Source: Oscillospiraceae bacterium
GTDB lineage: Bacteria > Bacillota > Clostridia > Oscillospirales > Ruminococcaceae
Assembly: GCA_018055565.1 (NCBI GenBank)
Contig: JAGPHI010000017.1
Location: 1 to 9,769 of the forward strand
Reading direction: 5' to 3'
DNA length: 9,769 nucleotides
Below the pieces are notes generated by a model. The model was given only the letters and a program-made list of their open reading frames with translations. It did no database searches and was not told the origin of the DNA. Position 1 is the stretch's first letter, and the number at the start of each line of letters is the position of its first letter. Shown here piece after piece: positions 1-5,242 of the stretch. Position numbers and translations under genes: made by a program.

Positions 1-1301
1 AGCGCCTTGTAGACGGCGCTGTGGATATTATTTATGACACCCTGCGCGAAACTGGGCTGATTTGGGATGAGGGCCCCGATATCGGCGGGGATTATGGCCC
101 ATATGTGCAAAGCGAACGCATGGGCATTTTTAAGGGCTATGCCGAGCAGCTTGTGCAAAAAGGCGCTGCTTATTACTGCTTTTGTGAAAAAGAGCGTTTG
201 GAAGAAATGCGCACCGTGCAAAAGGCAAGCGGACAAGCGCCGCATTATGACGGACATTGCCGTAATTTGAGCGAAGCGGAAATTAAAGCAAAGCTGGATG
301 CAGGCACCCCGTATGTGATACGCCAAAAAATGCCCACAGAAGGCAAGGCTGGGTTTGACGATGTGGTGTATGGTTACATTGAAGTAGATGCCAGCGCATT
401 GGACGACCAAATTTTAATAAAGGCCGATGGCATGCCCACTTATAATTTTGCAAACGTGGTGGATGACCATTTGATGGGCATTACACATGTCATCCGCGGG
501 TCGGAATATTTATCCAGCACCCCGAAATACAATTTGCTTTACGAGGCGTTTGGCTGGGATATCCCCACGTATGTGCACTGCCCGCCTGTAATGAAAGACG
601 CGCAAAACAAGCTTTCAAAGCGAAACGGCGACGCAAGCTATCAAGACCTTGTGGCAAACGGCTATCTTACCGAGGCCGTGCTGAATTATATTCTGCTTTT
701 GGGCTGGAGCCCGAAAGGCGAAAAAGAAATTTTCAGCTTGCAGGAAATGATTGCCGCGTTTGACGAAAGCGGCATTGGCAAAGCGCCTGCCATTTTTGAT
801 GTGCAAAAGCTGCGTTATATTAATGCGGAATACATTCGCGCATTATCGCCCGACGCGTTTTATGAAAAAGCCAAGCCCTATATCGACAGCGTGGTAAAAA
901 CGGATTGCGACCGTGCGCTTTTAGCCAGCGTGTTGCAGCAGCGATGCGAGGTGCTTTCGGATATTCCGGAGCAAATTGATTTTATTGACGAATTGCCCGA
1001 ATATGACCTTGCCATGTACGAAAACAAAAAGATGAAAACCACACGCGAGAGCGCAAAGGAAGCGCTGATCAATATGCTGCCTGTATTAACGAACCTTACA
1101 AGCTTTGATAAAGACAGTATCCACGCGGCATTATTTGCCATGATTGAAACACTTGGCGTTAAGAATGGCATTATTTTATGGCCGCTGCGCGTGGCTGTAT
1201 CGGGCAAGCAATTTACGCCCGGCGGCGGCATTGAGCTGGCCGCGATTATTGGCAAAGAAAAGACGATTTCTCGCATAAAGCATGCGATTGAGATTTTGTA
1301 A
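1..1301 (+). CDS. gltX: Glutamyl-tRNA synthetase (GluRS), 5' end cut by window edge
   Basis: Cytosolic class I aminoacyl-tRNA synthetase that ATP-dependently joins glutamate to tRNA-Glu (in many Firmicutes also to tRNA-Gln, for later amidation). The reading frame is open back to base 3 (R-L-V-D-G-A-V-D-I-I-Y), so the GTG at 21 is an internal valine, not the start. About 432 codons are visible; bacterial GluRS is usually 480-510 residues, so some 55-65 residues including the HIGH motif are missing. Visible landmarks: the conserved DEGPDIGGDYGPYVQSER stretch (about bases 66-120), a CFC pair with a later YDGHC as in zinc-type GluRS, the Rossmann-fold segment with VIRGSEYLSSTPKY, and the KMSKS signature as KLSKR at 609-623 followed by NGD, then LNYILLLGWSP. 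The C-terminal anticodon-binding region ends normally (SRIKHAIEIL, TAA). A strong terminator follows 38 bases later, so gltX is the last gene of its transcript. The identification is secure. Confidence 0.97.
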   Translation, partial: RLVDGAVDIIYDTLRETGLIWDEGPDIGGDYGPYVQSERMGIFKGYAEQLVQKGAAYYCFCEKERLEEMRTVQKASGQAPHYDGHCRNLSEAEIKAKLDAGTPYVIRQKMPTEGKAGFDDVVYGYIEVDASALDDQILIKADGMPTYNFANVVDDHLMGITHVIRGSEYLSSTPKYNLLYEAFGWDIPTYVHCPPVMKDAQNKLSKRNGDASYQDLVANGYLTEAVLNYILLLGWSPKGEKEIFSLQEMIAAFDESGIGKAPAIFDVQKLRYINAEYIRALSPDAFYEKAKPYIDSVVKTDCDRALLASVLQQRCEVLSDIPEQIDFIDELPEYDLAMYENKKMKTTRESAKEALINMLPVLTNLTSFDKDSIHAALFAMIETLGVKNGIILWPLRVAVSGKQFTPGGGIELAAIIGKEKTISRIKHAIEIL

Positions 1302-1339
1302 TTCACAAACGCACCAAAACCCACATAATGCAACACAAA

Positions 1340-1382
1340 CCCCCATACAGGAACGGACATGTTCCTGCATGGGGGCTTTTTT
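1340..1382 (+). terminator. Rho-independent terminator of gltX
   Basis: Bases 1340-1346 (CCCCCAT) pair with 1369-1375 (ATGGGGG). After one A/C mismatch, 1348-1354 (CAGGAAC) pair with 1361-1367 (GTTCCTG). The loop is GGACAT and the stem is followed by C and six Ts. It lies 38 bases after the gltX stop, so it ends the gltX transcript and separates it from spoIIE. Confidence 0.93.
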
Positions 1383-1403
1383 ATAATAGATACAAGGTAT
1401 ATG

Positions 1404-1427
1404 GCGTGAAAAAGGCATGTTTCACGC
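1404..1427. repeat. Perfect 8-bp inverted repeat in the spoIIE upstream region
   Basis: GCGTGAAA (1404-1411) and its exact reverse complement TTTCACGC (1420-1427) flank an 8-base spacer, AAGGCATG. It sits between the gltX terminator and spoIIE. It could be an operator for a dimeric regulator or an RNA hairpin. It is followed by TCGGTTTTG rather than a clean T-run, so a second terminator is unlikely. The structure is read directly from the sequence; any function is a guess. Confidence 0.5.
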
Positions 1428-1487
1428 TCGGTTTTGTGCCTTGCGCACGAAAAAGCGTGCATTGGGCATATCCGAAGCGGCACGATT

Positions 1488-1516
1488 TTGACGCAAAAAA
1501 TGCCGCTTACTATGCA
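1488..1516 (+). promoter_or_regulatory. Weak candidate spoIIE promoter / Spo0A-box-like site
   Basis: TTGACG (1488-1493) resembles a sigma-A -35 element. Seventeen bases later is TATGCA (1511-1516), a poor -10 (3 of 6). The overlapping TGACGCA (1489-1495) differs at one position from the Spo0A core TGNCGAA. In Bacillus subtilis, spoIIE is driven by Spo0A-activated sigma-A polymerase, so a 0A box just upstream would be expected. The match is weak and such short motifs occur by chance. Confidence 0.22.
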
Positions 1517-1526
1517 AAGTGGGTTG

Positions 1527-1531
1527 AAGGA
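1527..1531 (+). promoter_or_regulatory. Ribosome binding site of spoIIE (decides the start)
   Basis: AAGGA lies 11 bases before ATG 1543 and 8 bases before the in-frame TTG 1540, but only 2 bases before the in-frame GTG 1534. The GTG is therefore unlikely to be the start. ATG 1543 is preferred as the standard codon; TTG 1540 remains possible. Confidence 0.6.
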
Positions 1532-1542
1532 ACGTGATTTTG

Positions 1543-3831
1543 ATGTATGAAAAGCTTAAAAATGAACAAGTGGTAAAAAAACTGCGGCGGATTTTGGCAG
1601 ATAGCCTTCCGCTGGCGTGGCATCTGGCCATGTTTGCGCTGGGATGGCTTTTGGCCGCCGCGCCTGTATACGAGAAGCTAAGGCCGATGGGCCTTAGCTT
1701 TGCGGCGGCTGTGATTAGCACATGGGCGTTTCCGGCGGGCGCGGGCGCAGCGCTGGGATATGCCTTTTCTATGGACATCACCAGCGCCGCCCCGTACTTA
1801 TGCGGCATTTGTGCCATTGCACTGGTGCGCACCTTTACAGCGCAGCGCAGCCAGCATTTTTCCCCATTGATACCGTCTGCTGCGGGTGCGGCGGCGTTGC
1901 TGGTGTCAAAGGCTGTGCTGGGGCTTGCGCTACGCACTGGGCCGGCCGCTGCTTTTGCGTGCGTGGCAGAAAGCGCAATGGTGTTTGGCCTGGGGTATTT
2001 GTTTAAGGATTTATTTAAAAATTACACCGCTTTAAAAAGCAAAAACAACGAGAGCGTTGCGCTAATCAGCTACATGGTGCTTTTGATTGCGCTGGCACCT
2101 TATGCGGTTTTTGGTGTGCGTTTGGCCTATGTTGCGGCGGGCGTGTGCCTTTTGGTTAAATCCTGTAGGGGCGAAGAAAAAGCCGTGGCAGCCTTTGGTG
2201 TGGCTGGGGGCGCTGCATTGCTTGCCGCTGCGCCCGAGCACGCTTTTGCAGCGCTTGGCATAGCCGCAGGCGGGCTTGCCGCGGGGATTTTAGTGCCCGG
2301 GGAGCGCATTGGCGCGGCGCTTTTATATTTTGCCGTTGGCATCACGGGGATTGTGGCGTCGCCAAACGCGCGGGCGGGTTTATTGTTTGGCGTGGGGCTT
2401 TGCGTTGCAGACATTGTGTTTTTATTGCTGCCCGCAAAGCTTTTGCGCGCGCGCATACCCGCACAGGACGGCGAAGCGCGGCGTGCCGCCGCAACAGAGC
2501 TTTCTTCTCGCGTTGAGGAATTGGCAAACTCGCTTTCTTCTATTGGACAAACCATCGGCACGGTGTGTGAAAAGCTGCCCAAAAAAGGCGAAACCTATGC
2601 CGATGCTTGCAACGCTGTGGCAGACGGCATCTGTGCGCATTGCAACAGGCGCGTGTTTTGCTGGGTGGATTGCTATGCGGACACAATGAGTGGCCTGCAA
2701 AGCCTTTTGCCTTTACTGGATAGCGATGGCAGTGTTGCTGCCGAAGCGCTGCCGTCTGCTTTATTGCATCGCTGCCACAGCCCTGCAAAGCTGGCAGCCG
2801 GAGTGGGGCGCGAATACACCGCATGGCAGGCGCGGCGCGCCGAGCGAACGCGCGGCGAAATGATGCGTGCGGCTTTAACCGAGCAATATTGCTCGATAGC
2901 GGCGGCACTGGAGGGCTTTGCAAAAGAACTGTGGAACGAAGAAGCGCCCGACCGAAAAAAAAGCGAGCGACTGGAGGCCTTGATGCAAAGCATTGGCACG
3001 CAGCCGCTGGATGTGCGTGTGGCGCAAAACCGTGACGGGCGCTTGCATGCCTGTGTGAAGCTGCCGCGCTTGATATTTAATCCCGAAGAACTTGCGGTTA
3101 TCACTACAGAAGTGGCAGATATTTGCCGCCGCCCGCTGTCCCCTGCTGTTTGCACGCATTCCGGCGGCGTAACCACATTGGATTTTTACGAAAAAGCATT
3201 GCTGGAGCCTGTGTTTGCCAGCCACGCCATTGCCGCAAACGAAGGCGTTTGCGGAGATGCCGTGCGCACTTTGTGCGACGGGCACGGCATGGCACATGCG
3301 CTTTTGTGTGACGGCATGGGCACAGGCAAAGCCGCCGCTGTGGACGGGCATATGGCCGCCACCTTAATGTCGCGCCTGATTAGCGCGGGCTTTGGCGCGC
3401 TTGAAGCCGCAAGGCTTGTCAATGTGGCGCTGGCGCTGAAAAGCAGCGAAGAAGCAGGCGCGGCGCTGGATATCCTTTCGGTTAATCTTTACACGGGCAA
3501 AGCCAGTTTATTTAAAGCGGGCGGCGCGCCCACCTTTTTATTGCGCGAGGGCAAAGTGATGCGTCTTGGCGAGGACAGCCTGCCCATCGGCATTTTAAGC
3601 AGTGTTACGGGAAAGCAGTGCGCTTTTAATTTTTATGCGGGCGATATTGCGGTGCTTGTGTCGGACGGCGCTGTGGCAGACGGCGAAGAATGGCTTTGCC
3701 AGCAGCTTGAGATGACGTGCCTAGACGCGCCCGACGTGCTTTGCCAAAAGGCTGCCGAGGCCGCCGCAAGAAGACGCGGCACGCGCGCGGACGATATTAC
3801 CGTATTGGCACTGGCATTAAGAAAAGTTTAA
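1543..3831 (+). CDS. spoIIE: Stage II sporulation protein E, membrane-bound PP2C-type serine phosphatase
   Basis: SpoIIE sits at the asymmetric septum and dephosphorylates the anti-anti-sigma factor SpoIIAA, releasing sigma-F in the forespore; in Bacillus it also interacts with FtsZ. The protein is 762 residues from ATG 1543, slightly shorter than the 827 of B. subtilis. Roughly residues 15-310 are strongly hydrophobic and Ala/Gly-rich, fitting the family's multi-span membrane region of about ten segments. The central region carries a cysteine cluster, C364-x2-C367-x5-C373-W and C377, like the CxxC...CW motif I recall in clostridial SpoIIE. The C-terminal third is the PP2C/SpoIIE phosphatase. 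It has GD (D572) and CDGMGTG (D590), then KSSEEAGAALDILSVNLYTG and SLPIGI, then VSDGAV (D708) and ADDIT (D750/D751). All metal-binding aspartates expected for activity are present. It follows the gltX terminator, so it starts a new transcript and may be co-transcribed with the ATPase 85 bases downstream. The function is confident; the exact start is less so. Confidence 0.95.
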   Translation: MYEKLKNEQVVKKLRRILADSLPLAWHLAMFALGWLLAAAPVYEKLRPMGLSFAAAVISTWAFPAGAGAALGYAFSMDITSAAPYLCGICAIALVRTFTAQRSQHFSPLIPSAAGAAALLVSKAVLGLALRTGPAAAFACVAESAMVFGLGYLFKDLFKNYTALKSKNNESVALISYMVLLIALAPYAVFGVRLAYVAAGVCLLVKSCRGEEKAVAAFGVAGGAALLAAAPEHAFAALGIAAGGLAAGILVPGERIGAALLYFAVGITGIVASPNARAGLLFGVGLCVADIVFLLLPAKLLRARIPAQDGEARRAAATELSSRVEELANSLSSIGQTIGTVCEKLPKKGETYADACNAVADGICAHCNRRVFCWVDCYADTMSGLQSLLPLLDSDGSVAAEALPSALLHRCHSPAKLAAGVGREYTAWQARRAERTRGEMMRAALTEQYCSIAAALEGFAKELWNEEAPDRKKSERLEALMQSIGTQPLDVRVAQNRDGRLHACVKLPRLIFNPEELAVITTEVADICRRPLSPAVCTHSGGVTTLDFYEKALLEPVFASHAIAANEGVCGDAVRTLCDGHGMAHALLCDGMGTGKAAAVDGHMAATLMSRLISAGFGALEAARLVNVALALKSSEEAGAALDILSVNLYTGKASLFKAGGAPTFLLREGKVMRLGEDSLPIGILSSVTGKQCAFNFYAGDIAVLVSDGAVADGEEWLCQQLEMTCLDAPDVLCQKAAEAAARRRGTRADDITVLALALRKV

Positions 3832-3867
3832 AAAATGGCAAAAATTCTGATTTAGGCGGCATTATCA

Positions 3868-3896
3868 GTGGCAAAACACACTTTTTTTCATACAAT
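3868..3896 (+). promoter_or_regulatory. Possible promoter between spoIIE and the ATPase gene
   Basis: TACAAT (3891-3896) matches 5 of 6 of the sigma-A -10, with GTGGCA (3868-3873, 4 of 6 to TTGACA) exactly 17 bases upstream. The longer CATACAAT (3889-3896) equals the sporulation sigma-E -10 consensus as I remember it, but no ATATT-like -35 is found at the usual distance. Transcription would start almost in the Shine-Dalgarno site, leaving a very short leader, which weakens the case. Confidence 0.28.
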
Positions 3897-3901
3897 GGGG
3901 A

Positions 3902-3908
3902 AAAGGGG
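3902..3908 (+). promoter_or_regulatory. Ribosome binding site of the ATPase gene
   Basis: AAAGGGG ends 8 bases before ATG 3917, an ideal spacing. The in-frame GTG at 3908 overlaps this site and so cannot be the start it serves. Confidence 0.75.
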
Positions 3909-3916
3909 TGTTGCAT

Positions 3917-4990
3917 ATGGACGATAGAAAACTTGATTTTTTACTGGGAGCTCTCTCCCCCACCGGCTTTTGCGGATACTATTCGCAAATATTAAAAGAT
4001 ACCGACGGCACAAAGGCTGCATTGCTGAAAGCCGCGCCCGGATGCGGAAAATCCACGTTGCTTCGCCGATTGGCCGACGCGCTTGTGGCAAGCGGTGAAA
4101 CGGTAGAGCTAATCCATTGCTCGGCCGACCCTGCCTCCTTAGACGGTGTTGTTTGCCCAAAGCGCAAGCTTTCGGTGGTAGATGCCACGGCGCCGCATTC
4201 ATTGGAGCCGGAATACCCTATTGCTTTTGAAGATGTGATCTCGCTATACAGCGCTGTTGACCGCGAGGCATTGCAAGTAAACCGCCGCCAACTGGTGACG
4301 CTGTATCGACAATACCGCGCGCTGTGCGAGCGCACCACGCGTTACATCACTGCCGCAGGCAGCCTTTTGCAAGACAGTATGCGCGTGGCCGCCGCATGCA
4401 CCGACCTTGTAAAGGCCAAAAGCTTTGCAAACACGCTTATGCATAAGTACATCCCGCATGCCACCACATCCGCCAGCGAGCATATCCGTCTTTTAAGCGC
4501 TGTAACGCTAAATGGGCAAATTTTTTATTCCGACACCATTCAAAAGCTTGCCAAAACGCTTGTGGTGTTTGACGATGAATTTGGCGTAGCAAGCAAGGCC
4601 ATTTTGTTTGCACTGCGCGAGGACGCAATTGCCAAAGGGCACGAGGTAATCACCTGCTATTGTTCGATGAGCCCCTATGACAAAATTGAGCACCTATTTA
4701 TTCCGGCATTGTCTTTGGGATTTGCCACCAGCAATGAATATCATACGCTGGATTTCCCCACGCAGCGCACCATCCACTGCACGCGGTTTTGTGATAAAAC
4801 AGGCCTGCGCCTGCGCAGAAAACGCTTGCGGTTTAACAAAAAGGCAATTGCCGAGCTGTTTTATCAAGCATCCTTGATACAAAAGGAAGCAAAGGCCTGT
4901 CACGACGAGATTGAACGGTATTATATTGAAGCACTGGACACCGATGCACTGGATAAAGCCTTTACAGATTTGTGTGCATTATACTTATAA
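3917..4990 (+). CDS. Two-lobed P-loop ATPase of the PRK06851 type, function unknown
   Basis: A soluble 357-residue protein with no signal peptide or membrane segment. The N-terminal lobe carries a clear Walker A, APGCGKST (residues 40-47), followed by LLRRLADAL, HCSADP (67-72), LDGVVCP, and a Walker B-like LSVVDATAPH (85-94, D89). The HCS, LDGVV.P and D.TAPH motifs match what I recall of the conserved Firmicute ATPase family PRK06851, which is about 365 residues long and has no established role. A helical, charged middle (about residues 105-200) separates this lobe from a second one. There VVFDDEFGVASKAI (216-229), CYCSMSP (247-253) and LSLGFAT (265-271) align with the first lobe, but the P-loop and the Walker B aspartate are lost. 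It follows spoIIE on the same strand after 85 bases without an obvious terminator between, so co-expression in sporulation is possible but unproven. Start ATG 3917 is chosen for its AAAGGGG site. The ATPase call is secure; the family name is from memory and no substrate can be given. Confidence 0.85.
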   Translation: MDDRKLDFLLGALSPTGFCGYYSQILKDTDGTKAALLKAAPGCGKSTLLRRLADALVASGETVELIHCSADPASLDGVVCPKRKLSVVDATAPHSLEPEYPIAFEDVISLYSAVDREALQVNRRQLVTLYRQYRALCERTTRYITAAGSLLQDSMRVAAACTDLVKAKSFANTLMHKYIPHATTSASEHIRLLSAVTLNGQIFYSDTIQKLAKTLVVFDDEFGVASKAILFALREDAIAKGHEVITCYCSMSPYDKIEHLFIPALSLGFATSNEYHTLDFPTQRTIHCTRFCDKTGLRLRRKRLRFNKKAIAELFYQASLIQKEAKACHDEIERYYIEALDTDALDKAFTDLCALYL

Positions 4991-4999
4991 GCGAAACCC

Positions 5000-5141
5000 T
5001 TTTGAGAAGTAGCCATTTTAAGAATACGCTGTTTTGAGAATCGCCCTTTTGGTAATTAGCCCTTTTTAGGAAAAGGTGTTTTGAGAATCGCCTATTTTAA
5101 TAACAGCACTTTTTAAGAATACGCCCATTTTAAGAACGAAC
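5000..5141. repeat. Degenerate tandem array of about nine 16-base units
   Basis: Units open with TTTT at 5000, 5016, 5032, 5047, 5063, 5079, 5095, 5111 and 5128, a spacing of 15-17 and mostly 16 bases. Examples: TTTTGAGAAGTAGCCA (5000), TTTTAAGAATACGCTG (5016), TTTTGAGAATCGCCC (5032), TTTTGAGAATCGCCTA (5079), TTTTAAGAATACGCCCA (5111). TTTTGAGAATCGCC occurs twice exactly, as does TTTTAAGAATACGC; the units at 5063 and 5095 are the most decayed. The array starts 9 bases after the ATPase stop codon and ends before the rpoC terminator. TGA or TAA in most units and a period not divisible by three argue against coding. It fills most of the 252-base gap between the convergent genes. Function unknown. 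Confidence 0.8.
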
Positions 5142-5157
5142 AAACGATTTTTGCCGC

Positions 5158-5201
5158 AAAAAGCCGCGCTGACATTGTATACACAATGCCAGCGCGGCTT
5201 T
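5158..5201 (-). terminator. Rho-independent terminator of the rpoB-rpoC operon
   Basis: Bases 5160-5171 (AAAGCCGCGCTG) pair perfectly with 5190-5201. One position is a G-U wobble in the minus-strand RNA, then CATTGT (5173-5178) pairs with ACAATG (5183-5188) around a 4-base loop. On the minus strand the stem runs into UUUUU (5162-5158). It begins 42 bases past the rpoC stop. On the plus strand the stem is followed only by TTTACTGTTGTTT, so it may stop readthrough from the ATPase gene less efficiently. Confidence 0.92.
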
Positions 5202-5242
5202 ACTGTTGTTTGATAGTAGAATGCACTGCTTGCTAAGGCTGA

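Noticed and set aside
21..23. GTG as the start of gltX, and likewise GTG 9756 (minus) for rpoB
   Set aside because: Both lie inside conserved family sequence (VDGAVDIIYDTL and [14 protein letters not shown]) and both frames continue to the window edge, so these are internal valines.
1382..1387. Perfect TATAAT as a spoIIE -10
   Set aside because: It overlaps the T-run of the gltX terminator and has no -35-like hexamer at 16-18 bases. Any transcript would need a leader of about 150 bases.
1328..1537. Small plus-strand open frame (69 codons) in the gltX-spoIIE gap
   Set aside because: It translates straight through the terminator hairpin and the 8-bp inverted repeat. It has no suitable ribosome binding site and no recognisable sequence.
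878..1937. Minus-strand open frames of 201 and 171 codons across the end of gltX, the gap and the start of spoIIE
   Set aside because: They run antisense to two confident genes and through the gltX terminator, and give low-complexity, unfamiliar proteins.
3847..3868. CTGAT...ATCAG inverted repeat after spoIIE as a terminator
   Set aside because: Only 5 bp with a 12-base loop and no T-run directly after it, so it cannot be called a terminator.
5000..5147. The repeat array as a CRISPR
   Set aside because: Units are 16 bases long, contiguous and degenerate, without unique spacers of 30 bases or so and without cas genes in the window.
4991..5242. A small gene or RNA gene in the convergent gap
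   Set aside because: Stops occur in every plus-strand frame within the repeats. No start with a ribosome binding site and no tRNA-like fold is seen.
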